Shown here: positions 18,465-27,024 of the stretch, piece by piece
How positions within the stretch are numbered: the stretch's first letter is position 1
How the letters are laid out: each line of letters opens with the position of its first letter
Assembly (NCBI GenBank): GCA_013138865.1
Contig: WTBY01000058.1
Span: forward strand, 1-64,000
Source: Helicobacteraceae bacterium
Lineage (GTDB): Bacteria > Campylobacterota > Campylobacteria > Campylobacterales > Sulfurimonadaceae
Reading direction: 5' to 3'
Length of the DNA: 64,000 nucleotides
Made by a program: the position numbers and the translations under genes
Notes under the pieces: generated by a model
The model's database searches: none
The model's input: only the letters and a program-made list of their open reading frames with translations
What the model was told of the DNA's origin: nothing

Positions 18465-21014
18465 ATGGCATTTATTGAAGATTACAAAAAACACGTGAGT
18501 GAGCGTGAAACACTAGGTGTTCCACCACTTCCACTTTCAGCTGAACAAACGGCTGAACTTATAGAAATTATAAAAAAAGATAAAGGTAACACTGAAGAAA
18601 ATTTAGAATTACTTTTTAACCGTGTTGCACCAGGTGTTGATGATGCTGCTTATGTTAAAGCTGCATTTTTAAATGACGTAGCTAATGGTAATACTACTGT
18701 AGCTTCAATAGCTCCTGAAAAAGCTATAGAAGTTCTTGGTAAAATGCTAGGTGGTTACAACGTTAAGCCTATGATCGATGGTTTAACAAGTTCAAACACT
18801 ACTGTTGTAGATGCATCTGTTGACGCATTAAGCAAAACACTTCTTGTTTATGATGCTTTCAATGATGTTGAAGATTTACATAAAGCTGGTAATGCTGCTG
18901 CTACTAAAGTTATGACTTCTTGGGCAAATGCTGAGTGGTTTACTTCTAAAGATGAGCTAGCTGAAAAAATTACTATAACAGTATTTAAAGTAGCTGGTGA
19001 GACTAATACAGATGATCTTTCTCCTGCTTCTGAAGCGTTTACTCGTTCAGACATTCCACTTCACGCTAACTCAATGCTAGTTGCTAAAATGGACGACCCA
19101 ATGGGTACGATCGCTGAACTTAAGAAAAAAGGTAACACTGTTGCTTATGTTGGTGATGTTGTTGGTACTGGTAGTTCAAGAAAATCAGGTATTAACTCTG
19201 TTCAATGGCACATGGGTGAGGACATCAATGGTGTTCCCAACAAGCGTACTGGTGGTGTTGTTCTTGGTGGAATTATCGCTCCGATCTTCTTTGCAACTGC
19301 TGAAGATTCAGGTGCACTTCCATTAGAGCTTGATGTAAGTCAAATGGAAACAGGCGATGTTATCGATCTTTATCCGTACAAAGGCGAAGCTCATAAAGAT
19401 GGCGCATGTATCGCTACTTTTAACTTACGTCCTAATACTATTACAGACGAAGTACGTGCAGGTGGACGTATTCCACTGATTATTGGTCGTGGTTTAACTA
19501 AAAAAGCTCGTGGCGTTTTAGCTATGGGTGACGATGAGATCTTTTTACGTGCAGAACAACCTGCTGACAATGGTAAAGGTTTTACTCTTGCTCAAAAAAT
19601 GGTTGGTAAAGCTTGTGGTATGAAAGGTGTTAAGCCTGGAATGTACGTTGAGCCTGAAACTTCAACAGTAGGTTCACAAGATACAACAGGACCTATGACT
19701 AGAGATGAGATCAAAGAGCTTGCAGCACTTGGTTTTAATGCTGACTTAGTTATGCAGTCTTTTTGTCATACAGCGGCTTACCCTAAGCCATCAGATGTAA
19801 CTATGCACCATACACTTCCTGACTTTATTTCAAACAGAAGTGGTGTTGCTCTTCGTCCTGGTGATGGAGTTATTCACTCTTGGTTAAATAGAATGGTTCT
19901 TCCAGATACTGTTGGAACTGGTGCTGATAGCCATACACGTTTCCCAATCGGGATCTCTTTTCCTGGTGGATCTGGAATAGTTGCATTTGCAGGTGTTACA
20001 GGAAGTATGCCTTTAAGTATGCCTGAGTCTGTTTTAGTTAAATTCTCTGGTGAGTTACAACCAGGTATTACTCTTCGTGACCTTGTAAATGCGATCCCAC
20101 ACCAAGCGATCAAAGAGGGTCACTTAACAGTTCCTAAAAAAGGTAAGGTAAATATTTTTGCTGGACGTGTTTTAGAGATTGAAGGTCTTCCAGATCTTAA
20201 ATGTGAGCAAGCTTTTGAGCTTTCTGATGCAAGTGCTGAGCGTTCAGCTGCTGCGTGTACAGTTAAGTTAAACAAAGAACCAGTGATCGAGTACATTAAA
20301 TCTAATGTAACTCTTTTAGAGCAGATGGTAATTGAGGGTTATGAAAATAAAACTACAATAGAGCGTAGAATTACAAAAATGAAAGAGTGGTTAGCTAATC
20401 CAGTTCTTATGGAAGCTGATAGTGATGCTGAATATGCTGCTGTTATTAACATTGACCTTAATACAATTAAAGAGCCTATTTTAGCTTGTCCTAATGATCC
20501 AGATGATGTTGCTACATTAACTGAAATTTTAGCAAGTGATCGTCCAAGTAAAATTGATGAAGTATTTGTTGGTTCTTGTATGACTAACATCGGTCACTAC
20601 CGTGCGTTAGGTGAAGTACTAAGAGGCGAGGGTGCAGTTCCAACTAAACTATGGGTTTGTCCTCCAACTAAAATGGATGAGAAACAACTTATAGAAGATG
20701 GTTACTACTCAGTATTTGGAACAGCTGGAGCTAGAACAGAAATTCCTGGTTGTTCTTTATGTATGGGTAATCAAGCTCGTGTTAGTGATGGTTCTATTGT
20801 ATTCTCAACGTCTACAAGAAACTTTGACAACCGTTTAGGTAACAACACTCAAGTTTACTTAGGATCTGCAGAACTAGCTGCTGTATGTGCGATGTTAGGT
20901 CGTATTCCAACTGCTCAAGAGTACTTAGATATTGCACCTAAGAAAATTGCTGGTAAAGAAGATGAGATCTATAAATACCTTAACTTCAACCTTATTAAAG
21001 ACTACAAGCTCTAG
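18465..21014 (+). CDS. acnB: Aconitate hydratase B
   Basis: Fe-S enzyme interconverting citrate and isocitrate; AcnB often also acts as 2-methylisocitrate dehydratase. The 849-residue length and domain order (N-terminal HEAT-like domain, swivel domain near 160-375, then the catalytic domains) fit the B type. The cluster cysteines are visible in [14 protein letters not shown] (near 704) and [10 protein letters not shown] (near 762-766). [11 protein letters not shown]-type substrate loop is present as [21 protein letters not shown]. It stands as a single gene under its own promoter with two dyads upstream and a hairpin after the stop. It serves the TCA or reductive TCA cycle together with the icd-oor operon further right. 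Confidence 0.97.
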   Translation: MAFIEDYKKHVSERETLGVPPLPLSAEQTAELIEIIKKDKGNTEENLELLFNRVAPGVDDAAYVKAAFLNDVANGNTTVASIAPEKAIEVLGKMLGGYNVKPMIDGLTSSNTTVVDASVDALSKTLLVYDAFNDVEDLHKAGNAAATKVMTSWANAEWFTSKDELAEKITITVFKVAGETNTDDLSPASEAFTRSDIPLHANSMLVAKMDDPMGTIAELKKKGNTVAYVGDVVGTGSSRKSGINSVQWHMGEDINGVPNKRTGGVVLGGIIAPIFFATAEDSGALPLELDVSQMETGDVIDLYPYKGEAHKDGACIATFNLRPNTITDEVRAGGRIPLIIGRGLTKKARGVLAMGDDEIFLRAEQPADNGKGFTLAQKMVGKACGMKGVKPGMYVEPETSTVGSQDTTGPMTRDEIKELAALGFNADLVMQSFCHTAAYPKPSDVTMHHTLPDFISNRSGVALRPGDGVIHSWLNRMVLPDTVGTGADSHTRFPIGISFPGGSGIVAFAGVTGSMPLSMPESVLVKFSGELQPGITLRDLVNAIPHQAIKEGHLTVPKKGKVNIFAGRVLEIEGLPDLKCEQAFELSDASAERSAAACTVKLNKEPVIEYIKSNVTLLEQMVIEGYENKTTIERRITKMKEWLANPVLMEADSDAEYAAVINIDLNTIKEPILACPNDPDDVATLTEILASDRPSKIDEVFVGSCMTNIGHYRALGEVLRGEGAVPTKLWVCPPTKMDEKQLIEDGYYSVFGTAGARTEIPGCSLCMGNQARVSDGSIVFSTSTRNFDNRLGNNTQVYLGSAELAAVCAMLGRIPTAQEYLDIAPKKIAGKEDEIYKYLNFNLIKDYKL

Positions 21015-21025
21015 TAGCTTGTATG

Positions 21026-21050
21026 TGAGCCACTTGGCTCATATATTTTA
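21026..21050 (+). terminator. Terminator hairpin after acnB
   Basis: A perfect 6-bp stem TGAGCC-ACTT-GGCTCA followed by TATATTTTA. It ends only 1 bp before the start codon of the next gene, so it may act as a partial terminator that also limits translation of that gene. Confidence 0.65.
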
Positions 21051-21051
21051 A

Positions 21052-21267
21052 ATGGAAAATAACCCTAATAACCCACTTCATGGTTTAAAACTTAAAGATA
21101 TTGTAACTTCACTTGTAGAGAAATATGGCTTTGAAGAGTTAGACAAACGTTTTAAGATGAACTGTTTTAGCTCAAAGCCTTCTATAAATTCGACACTTAA
21201 ATTTTTACGTAAGACTGATTGGGCGAGAGCTAAGATAGAGAAGTTTTACTTAGAAACTTTTAAATAG
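21052..21267 (+). CDS. VF530 (DUF2132) family small DNA-binding protein
   Basis: A 71-residue protein matching the VF530 family: NPLHGLKLKDIVTSLVEKYGFEELDKRF then FKMNCFSSKPSINSTLKFLRKTDWARAKIEKFYL, the conserved core over nearly its whole length. Members are small helical proteins annotated as DNA-binding; a physiological role is not known. The start is fixed by the family N-terminus (M..NPNNPLHG), yet no ribosome site exists because the acnB terminator sits directly before it. It may be translated from readthrough mRNA at a low level. Confidence 0.85.
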   Translation: MENNPNNPLHGLKLKDIVTSLVEKYGFEELDKRFKMNCFSSKPSINSTLKFLRKTDWARAKIEKFYLETFK

Positions 21268-21274
21268 GTAGTTA

Positions 21275-21298
21275 TAGAGACTCCTTAGGAGCTCTATA
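21275..21298. terminator. Bidirectional hairpin between VF530 and mscS genes
   Basis: Arms ATAGAG-A-CTCC and GGAG-CTCTAT around TTA form a stem with one bulged base between two convergent genes. Flanking T-runs are weak on both sides. Confidence 0.45.
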
Positions 21299-22453
21299 TT
21301 AATTAGCTAGTGGAGAGTTTTTAACGTCTTCTATATTTTCTATGTATATAGACTGAGAAGGGAATGCTATAGTTGAGTTGTTATTTTCAACAATACTCAT
21401 AAGCTCTAAGTATACTTCTTCTCTAGCTTGAAGCCACGGCTCCCAGTTTGGATCTTTCGTAAAACAGTAAACCATAATATTTAACGAGCTATCTGCAAGT
21501 TCACTAAAGTACACTAAGATCTGCTCTTGATGAATTTTAGGATTATTTTTTAGGTATGTTCTTATATCTGTTAAAATATTTTTCATCTGAGCACCAGATG
21601 TACTATAACTTACACCTAGCATCATCTTAATTCTTCTTTTAGGACGAACTGACCAATTTAAAATATTTGCATTTGCTAAAGTACCATTTGGAACACTAAT
21701 GATCGACTTCTCAAATGTTCTAATTTTTGTTGATCTAATACCTATCTCTTCTACTGTTCCATCGACACTACCTACTGTGATCCAGTCACCAACAACAAAA
21801 GGACGATCACCGAAAAGAACTATTGAACCCCAAAAATGTCTAATAGTATCTTGTGAAGATAGAGAAATACCAACACCTAAAATACCAAAAGAGGCAACAA
21901 TTGCCATCGCATCAAAACCCCAGTCGTTAGCGATGGTAATAAGAGCAATTATAACTATCAAAGTTTTTACTATTTTTAAAGCTAGTCCAGCAATAGCCCC
22001 ACCAAGTCCAGCTCTATGCTTTTCTGCTTTTGTCTTTAGGTCTTCGCCATATGTATTTAGGACACTAATTATTGTCCAATAAATTAAAATAGTTATAAGT
22101 GTTTTTAAGATGCCTGTGTAAAAAGTCTCAAATGATGCATTGCTTGAAAGTAGCATTGCAACAAAGTAGTAAGACATAAGTACAGCAACTAACTTTAGTG
22201 TATGCTCAAGAACTTTTACTAGCTTGTCATCAAGCATATTTGTAGTTTTAGCAACGTAAATCTTTAACGGTTTTAAAATAATACCTACTACTAAAGAGCG
22301 TATTGAGAGTAGAAAAATAAAAAGTGTTAGTGCTACTATCCACATAAAAAGAGAGTTTGCAAAAATATGAAAGTTTAAAATATTTGCAACTTCTTCAGGT
22401 ACATAAGATGTAATAGCCTCGGTTAGTGATTGAACTTGTTTTAGTTGTTCCAT
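21299..22453 (-). CDS. MscS-family mechanosensitive ion channel
   Basis: A 384-residue inner-membrane channel that releases solutes on osmotic downshock. About four membrane helices span residues 30-200; the pore-lining helix is GGAIAGLALKIVKTL through MAIVASFGILGVGISLSSQDTIRHFWGS, followed by the beta domain FVVGDWITVGSVDGTVEEIGIRSTKIRTFEKSII and the alpha/beta C-terminal domain. It is longer than E. coli MscS (286) through an extra N-terminal helix pair, like several paralogues. It is a single gene, divergent from a small membrane protein gene. Confidence 0.93.
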   Translation of the reverse strand: MEQLKQVQSLTEAITSYVPEEVANILNFHIFANSLFMWIVALTLFIFLLSIRSLVVGIILKPLKIYVAKTTNMLDDKLVKVLEHTLKLVAVLMSYYFVAMLLSSNASFETFYTGILKTLITILIYWTIISVLNTYGEDLKTKAEKHRAGLGGAIAGLALKIVKTLIVIIALITIANDWGFDAMAIVASFGILGVGISLSSQDTIRHFWGSIVLFGDRPFVVGDWITVGSVDGTVEEIGIRSTKIRTFEKSIISVPNGTLANANILNWSVRPKRRIKMMLGVSYSTSGAQMKNILTDIRTYLKNNPKIHQEQILVYFSELADSSLNIMVYCFTKDPNWEPWLQAREEVYLELMSIVENNNSTIAFPSQSIYIENIEDVKNSPLAN

Positions 22454-22519
22454 GAAATATGAATTCCTCGATTTTTAAAATTTAGTGTACAATTATAGCA
22501 AAAAAAAACAGGTGAATTT

Positions 22520-23020
22520 ATGGAAACTAAAAAGAGTTGGAAGTACTACCTAGGTATGGTATTGTTATTCGGATCAGCTATCCCATATATTGTTTTATTT
22601 GCTGTTTTACCATATTTGCAGGTTAGTACAGCAGAGTCACTTTCGATCGCATCTGCACTAGTTGTTTCCTCTGAAGTAATGTTTTTGGCTTCATTGGCTT
22701 TTTTAGGTAAGGAGTTTATTAATTCAGTTAAAGAGAAAGTTATGTCAATTTTCTCGTTTTCTAAAACTTCAAAACCAATAAGTAGAGTGAGGTTTAGTAT
22801 AGGGATGACTCTGTTTGTGATCTCTATATTTACTCCAACTGTTTTAGTAGAGAGTATAATTTTATTTGGTTTTACTGATTATTTTTCTGATAAAGATATT
22901 TTATACACTCTGATCGCTTTTGATGTTATATTTATTAGCAGTATTTTTATTTTAGGAGAAGATTTCTTACACAAGTTAAAAAATCTTTTTACATTTCCTA
23001 CTCAGAGTTCGAATCTCTGA
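22520..23020 (+). CDS. Four-helix membrane protein with internal duplication
   Basis: 166 residues with two similar halves: YLGMVLLFGSAIPYIVLF ... MFLASLAFLGKEFINSVK and FSIGMTLFVISIFTPTVL ... IFISSIFILGEDFLHKLK. Each half has two helices and ends in a Gly-(K/E)-(E/D)-F motif with a basic tail. It resembles small proteins annotated as having a transporter suffix domain; no function is known to me. Its last few residues (about QSSNL) and its stop are encoded by a tRNA 3'-end remnant, so the original C-terminus was probably altered by an integration event. A CGATCG site within it suggests the rest is native. Confidence 0.65.
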   Translation: METKKSWKYYLGMVLLFGSAIPYIVLFAVLPYLQVSTAESLSIASALVVSSEVMFLASLAFLGKEFINSVKEKVMSIFSFSKTSKPISRVRFSIGMTLFVISIFTPTVLVESIILFGFTDYFSDKDILYTLIAFDVIFISSIFILGEDFLHKLKNLFTFPTQSSNL

Positions 23021-23030
23021 GTGTCCACCA
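23003..23030 (+). other. tRNA 3'-end remnant (T-arm, acceptor strand, CCA): likely att site
   Basis: The sequence has exact tRNA geometry: T-stem CAGAG, loop TTCGAAT, CTCTG, then seven acceptor bases AGTGTCC, discriminator A and CCA. The 5' half of a tRNA (expected to begin GGACACT) is missing: upstream is coding sequence of the small membrane protein. Partial tRNA 3' ends like this are the usual scar of tyrosine-recombinase integration. Confidence 0.75.
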
Positions 23031-23087
23031 CTTCAATCCCTTAATATAGGGCTTTATAACACCTTTTAAACAATCAAAAACTTAATT

Positions 23088-23118
23088 GTAACAGTAAAGT
23101 AACAGTTATTACACTTTT
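23088..23118 (+). repeat. GTAACAG direct repeats and TTACACTTTT beside the tRNA remnant
   Basis: GTAACAG occurs at 23088-23094 and 23099-23105, 11 bp apart, followed by TTACACTTTT at 23109-23118. The same 7-mer and 10-mer occur, in the same order and at a similar distance, beside the rnpB-derived repeat at 43560. They look like arm-type binding sites of an integrase. Confidence 0.4.
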
Positions 23119-23134
23119 AAATCTATATATTTCT

Positions 23135-23359
23135 ATGTATTTTGTAATATTTTCAATAATTATATGTCCACGGACATACTTTTTAATCCAAATAATTTTT
23201 TACTATACACTCCTAAAATATAGACATAGGACAAATGGATTTTACACAGAAGATAGTCTACAAGGGTATTTAACTATACTAAGTATAAAACAAAGTTGTA
23301 CATATCAAAATATAAATTTTTTAGATTATTTAAAATCAAATTTTCCTGAAAATCTTTAA
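23135..23359 (+). pseudogene. Transposase C-terminal remnant, IS66-like
   Basis: The last 40 or so residues (RTNGFYTEDSLQGYLTILSI followed by KQSCTYQNINFLDYL) resemble the C-terminal end of IS66-group transposases. The preceding part is low-complexity and hydrophobic and does not look like transposase, so only the tail survives. No terminal inverted repeats or other transposase parts were found nearby. The family call is from pattern memory and is uncertain. Confidence 0.35.
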
Positions 23360-23479
23360 AAATATTTGTAAACCACATCCCTTAAAAGGTCATAGGTAAT
23401 AGAAATATAAGTGTTCTACTGAATTGTTAAGTTAATTAACAAATTTATATAGTGAGCTAGGAGAGAAGAAGTTTAAATT

Positions 23480-24097
23480 TTATTGGATAACTTTTTTTAA
23501 CCCATTTTCTATGATATTTTTCATCTTATCACAATTGGTTTCCATACAATCAATTGAAGCTGAGATATATTCATCAGTATTTAAAGTTGATTTGTAGTCA
23601 ACATACTTGTAACCATTAAAAGTAACTATCATATCAAAGAATAATCTGATACTTCTTCCATTACCCTCACTAAATGGGTGCAAAACAATTAACTCACACA
23701 TATAATATGACAATTTTTCAATAAATTCATCTCTTAATGATATATCTTCATAACCTTTAAGATAATTATCACTTTTGAGTTTTGTAAATATATCATTTTA
23801 GAAACTATCCAAATTCATATATGGACAAAATATACTATCACCCTTAGAAATATTTACACTTCTATATTTTCCACCCCATTCATAAAGTGATGAAAAAATA
23901 CTATGGTGAGTTTTACAAAGATATTCTTCATCAAATGTTACTAATTCTTCTAAATCATTGTGGAGAGCTTCATAGGATTTTATAATTAACTCTTTTTCAA
24001 TCTCAGTTATGATTTGTATATCTTTAATATTTAGTTTATTGATAGCAACATCACTATTTTCATAGTAGATATGGTTTGAAAGAGGATAATACTTCAT
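23480..24097 (-). pseudogene. Fic-domain toxin interrupted by one in-frame stop
   Basis: A Fic (AMP-transferase type) toxin frame of about 205 codons broken only by a TAA at 23798-23800. The piece before it (99 residues from the ATG at 24097) has the N-terminal Fic helices and the flap (YEWGGKYRSVNISKGDSIFCP is its region). After the stop the same frame continues without a break for 105 residues and contains the catalytic FIC loop HPFSEGNGRSIR, matching HPFx(D/E)GNGRxxR. So the gene is one base change from full length. As it stands the catalytic motif lies beyond the stop, so activity needs readthrough or a restart. It follows directly on an intact antitoxin ORF (TAAATG). Confidence 0.82.
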
Positions 24098-24232
24098 TTA
24101 TTTTAGCAGAGTCAAATACTCTTTTACTTTTTTTAAAACATCTTTATCTTTTGTAGGTTGATAGCCCTCTATTTGATTAGAAATCGTAGCAGTTTTAACA
24201 GCTTCTTTATGTGAAAAAGGTGGTTTACTCAT
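24098..24232 (-). CDS. Small Fic antitoxin (VbhA-like, class I inhibitory motif)
   Basis: A 44-residue ORF whose stop directly abuts the Fic start codon (TAAATG). It contains SNQIEG within TATISNQIEGYQPT, which fits the (S/T)xxxE(G/N) inhibitory-helix motif of Fic antitoxins; the Glu would block ATP gamma-phosphate placement in the toxin. The rest is a short basic helix. AGGAG lies at good distance before the ATG, and a TATAAT -10 and an inverted repeat lie just upstream. Unlike the toxin it is intact. Confidence 0.7.
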   Translation of the reverse strand: MSKPPFSHKEAVKTATISNQIEGYQPTKDKDVLKKVKEYLTLLK

Positions 24233-24241
24233 ATCATTACT

Positions 24242-24265
24242 CCTAATTTGTATTAGGTCATTATA
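24242..24265 (-). promoter_or_regulatory. Fic operon promoter with overlapping inverted repeat
   Basis: Read on the minus strand, TATAAT (24265-24260) is followed 2 bp later by CCTAAT-ACAA-ATTAGG (24257-24242). The repeat spans the expected transcription start and its right arm runs into the AGGAG ribosome site. It could be an autoregulatory operator or an mRNA hairpin limiting translation. Confidence 0.5.
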
Positions 24266-24690
24266 TCAAAAATATAGTTTAAATTCTCTTTGGTGTCTTT
24301 TAACTATTTTACAATTTCTGAAATGATTTTAAGTTGTTTTTCTCAAAGTATGAATCCCTAATTATCCAGCACACTCTTCATTCAATTCTTACTCTTCACT
24401 ACAATAATTCCATAGTAAACTCCATCAAAAACATCAACTGTTACTGTAATGTCAAGCGATCAGTTAAAATAAGCAGGTAGAGAGTTTAAAAAACTTCATA
24501 CAAAAATCTTAAACCTTAAAAAAACAAATTAGTTTGTTAAACTCTCTTTTTAGATAAAAAGAGGGAGTTAAGTGTTACAAAAAGGTGAAGTAAGAATGAT
24601 TGACCTAATTGAATCAACAATTCCAGCTTTCCTATTATAATTGTGTTATAGTCCTAAAATTTTTAGAGAAACTATAATTTTAATTGAAAA

Positions 24691-24699
24691 TGCTATAAT
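24691..24699 (+). promoter_or_regulatory. Extended -10 promoter of the mntA-hepT operon
   Basis: TGCTATAAT is a full extended -10. The mntA ATG is at 24730, with GAGAGG as ribosome site about 8 bp before it. No obvious operator palindrome is seen around it. Confidence 0.55.
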
Positions 24700-24729
24700 G
24701 ACAGTAATTAAGTTGAAGAGAGGTTTATT

Positions 24730-25020
24730 ATGACAAAATCTGATATATTAAACTATCTTAACGAACACTATCAAGAATTCCGTAATAAATATAATGTAGA
24801 AAAGATTGGTTTATTTGGAAGCTATGCAAGAGATGAAGAAACAAAAGATAGCGATATAGATATATTTGTACAAATGCACCCAAAACTTTTAGATATGATA
24901 GCTATTAAGCAACTAATAGAAGAAGACCTTCATCTAAAAGTAGATATTGTTAGACTAAGAGATAAAATGAACCCTTACTTAAAAAAACGAATTTTACGAG
25001 ATGGTATCTATGCAGTATGA
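24730..25020 (+). CDS. mntA: MntA-type nucleotidyltransferase antitoxin
   Basis: A 96-residue minimal nucleotidyltransferase. The catalytic motif GSYARDEETKDSDID fits GSx10DxD exactly, with a further Asp in KVDIVRL. In characterised MntA-HepT systems the antitoxin adenylylates a tyrosine of the HEPN toxin and so silences it. The downstream hepT gene overlaps it by about 20 bp, as expected for the pair. It is complete and looks functional, in contrast to the fic gene next door. Confidence 0.85.
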   Translation: MTKSDILNYLNEHYQEFRNKYNVEKIGLFGSYARDEETKDSDIDIFVQMHPKLLDMIAIKQLIEEDLHLKVDIVRLRDKMNPYLKKRILRDGIYAV

Positions 25021-25390
25021 CAAGGAATTGGTTCTTGATATACTAGAGCAAATTAGAGATGCTTTAGTTGTAGTTGAGAAAAGATGTTCTTATGCAAAAA
25101 GTGCTGATGATTTTTGTGATACAGAAGAGGGGCAAGAAAAGCTTGATAGTATTTGTATGAAACTTATCGCTGTTGGTGAGAGTTTGAAAAATATAGACAA
25201 ACTAACAGATAAAAAATTACTTGTACAATATCCACATATAAAATGGAAAGAGATTAAAGGAATTAGAGATATTTTATCGCACCATTATTTTGATTTAGAT
25301 GCAGTTGTTATTTTTGAGATCTGTAATGATGAGATAGTTGATTTACTTATAGCGATTAATCAAATAATTGAAGATATTAATAAAAAATAA
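25001..25390 (+). CDS. hepT: HepT-type HEPN toxin (DUF86)
   Basis: A 129-residue HEPN-domain protein, predicted RNase toxin. The active-site segment GIRDILSHHYFDLD matches RX4HXY: Arg and His for RNA cleavage, Tyr the target of AMPylation by MntA. Starts at 25001 or the second ATG at 25010 are both possible; each overlaps the end of mntA, so translation is coupled. The pair is self-contained and may stabilise this accessory segment or act in phage defence. Confidence 0.85.
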   Translation: MVSMQYDKELVLDILEQIRDALVVVEKRCSYAKSADDFCDTEEGQEKLDSICMKLIAVGESLKNIDKLTDKKLLVQYPHIKWKEIKGIRDILSHHYFDLDAVVIFEICNDEIVDLLIAINQIIEDINKK

Positions 25391-25416
25391 AATAAATTTT
25401 TAAAGGGTATTCACTT

Positions 25417-26973
25417 TTAGTCAATAGTTAGTAGAGGTTTATCTATATAAAAACCTTGTGAGTAGTCTATTCCTAACTCTTTTATTTTGTCCATAACAGT
25501 ACTTGAGTGAACAAACTCTGCAACGGTTTTAATATTTAGTTTTTTTGCAAAGTCTACGATCGTCTCTACTACTAAAGCAGCACTCTTGTCTGTGTCTATG
25601 TCTTTTATAAGTGAACCATCTATTTTAATAAAGTCAACACTCATTTTGGTTAAGTATGAGAAGTTTGAGTAACCACTTCCAAAGTCATCGATTGCTATTT
25701 TAGCGCCATAACGTTTTACTTCGTTTATAAACCTATTTACCTTTTTAAAGTCTTCGATCGCCTCTGATTCTAAAAGTTCAAAAGTTACTCTTGAAGATGC
25801 TTTACAAGTTTTTAATTTTTCTATTATAAATGCAAATATTTCACTGCTCATTATGTCTTCGATCGAGAGATTTATGTTGAACTCATACTCATTGTCTTTA
25901 AATGCCTCAAAGCTTTTGTCTATGATTATTTTAGTAACTAAGTTGTAAACCTTGATCTGTTTTGCGATCGGAATGAATAGTACAGGACTTATAATATTTC
26001 CACTCTCATCAAGAAGACGAGCTAGTGATTCGTATTTAGCTATTTTACCGCTGTTGTTATCTAAAATAGGCTGAAAATAAGGGATTATATTTGAACTTTC
26101 AACGGCTGATCGCACCATGTTTGACATTTCTAGGTTATTTGCATACTCATTTTCAAAGTGCATTCGATCTTCGTAGATCCAAAAAGTAAGGTTGTTCTCT
26201 TTTGCATACTTTAGAGCCATTGCAACTTTTGAAAAGATCTCACTATTTGTAGAGTTGGAGCATGATGCTAGAGTGAAATTTATAAATATTTTACTCTGTT
26301 GGTAGTTAATAGACGTATTTTCAAGTTTTGTATATAGAGTAGTTAAAAGCTCTTTTAGCTCATAAAACCCTAAAGAGTTTTCTAAGCAAAGTGCAAACTC
26401 ATTAATGGAGAGTCTATAAATTTTATACCCCTCAAGTTTTACTTTTAAAAGCTCACTTACCTGCTCGATCACAAAGTCACCAATGTTGAAGCCATAAAAG
26501 TTGTTAATAGTTTTAAAGTTATCTATGTTTAGAATAATTAAACCTGCTTCTGCATTTTCAAGTAGATCTTTTCTTAGTCGATAAATATTTGGAAGGTGTG
26601 TTAAGTCATCTCGGAAATAACTTTCAAGTAAATTGTTTTTGCTCTTTTTTAAACTTAGTGCTTGTTCATCATAGTTGTTATGTAGTTGTGCTAAAACTAT
26701 ATCGCTAATATCTTGACCATCTTCAAGCGCGTCAACTCCATAAAGTGTAACAACAGTTTTGGATCGATCCTCGGAGTGTACACAGCTAATTTTACTATTT
26801 GGTAGTTTCTCTTGTAGGGTACTTTTTAGTGTTTGAACTAAAACGGTATTTAACATATATGAACTAATATGTACTAAAGTATTTTTTAACTCAACTTGTA
26901 AGATCTCATCTACGATCGAGTTAACCTCTGTTGAATGCTCTAGTGAAAAAGTAGTTATTTTTAAGTTGTTCAT
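25417..26973 (-). CDS. GGDEF-EAL protein, likely c-di-GMP phosphodiesterase
   Basis: 518 residues without clear membrane segments. The N-terminal 115 residues are an unrecognised helical region. The GGDEF domain (about 125-265) is degenerate: the active site reads LSINEFALCL, so no synthesis is expected. The EAL domain (about 275-515) looks active: YESLARL, NINLSIEDI, FELLESEAI, AIDDFGSGYSNF with the paired Asp, FIKIDGSLIKD and QGFYIDKP. The degenerate GGDEF may bind GTP as an allosteric switch. It is a single gene after hepT, convergent with it. Confidence 0.85.
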   Translation of the reverse strand: MNNLKITTFSLEHSTEVNSIVDEILQVELKNTLVHISSYMLNTVLVQTLKSTLQEKLPNSKISCVHSEDRSKTVVTLYGVDALEDGQDISDIVLAQLHNNYDEQALSLKKSKNNLLESYFRDDLTHLPNIYRLRKDLLENAEAGLIILNIDNFKTINNFYGFNIGDFVIEQVSELLKVKLEGYKIYRLSINEFALCLENSLGFYELKELLTTLYTKLENTSINYQQSKIFINFTLASCSNSTNSEIFSKVAMALKYAKENNLTFWIYEDRMHFENEYANNLEMSNMVRSAVESSNIIPYFQPILDNNSGKIAKYESLARLLDESGNIISPVLFIPIAKQIKVYNLVTKIIIDKSFEAFKDNEYEFNINLSIEDIMSSEIFAFIIEKLKTCKASSRVTFELLESEAIEDFKKVNRFINEVKRYGAKIAIDDFGSGYSNFSYLTKMSVDFIKIDGSLIKDIDTDKSAALVVETIVDFAKKLNIKTVAEFVHSSTVMDKIKELGIDYSQGFYIDKPLLTID

Positions 26974-27024
26974 TATCTGTCTTTATAATTTTGTTTGTGT
27001 GGATTGTAGCAAAAAAATACCAAC

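Larger units (their letters stand above)
24233..24729. other. Gene-poor stretch with relics between fic and mntA
   Basis: About 500 bp with no intact gene. It holds the fic promoter at one end and the mntA promoter at the other. On the minus strand, about 24382-24459 encodes TVTVDVFDGVYYGIIVVKS, which resembles the core strand of a CYTH-domain (triphosphatase/adenylate cyclase) protein, then stops. A hairpin-forming sequence with AACTCTC/GGGAGTT arms lies at 24541-24570, next to AACAAA/TTTGTT. On the plus strand a short frame from 24571 (KGEVRMIDLIESTIPAFLL) ends in a stop; I cannot assign it. Confidence 0.35.

Noticed and set aside
23135-23359. An intact 74-residue gene
   Set aside because: The first half is low-complexity and hydrophobic, there is no ribosome site, and only the tail resembles a known protein family; a remnant is the better reading.
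24436-24450. CTGTTACTGTAATG as another integrase arm site
   Set aside because: It overlaps a stretch that encodes the CYTH-like relic (TVTVDVFDG), so the match to GTAACAG is explained by coding sequence and there is no attachment repeat beside it.
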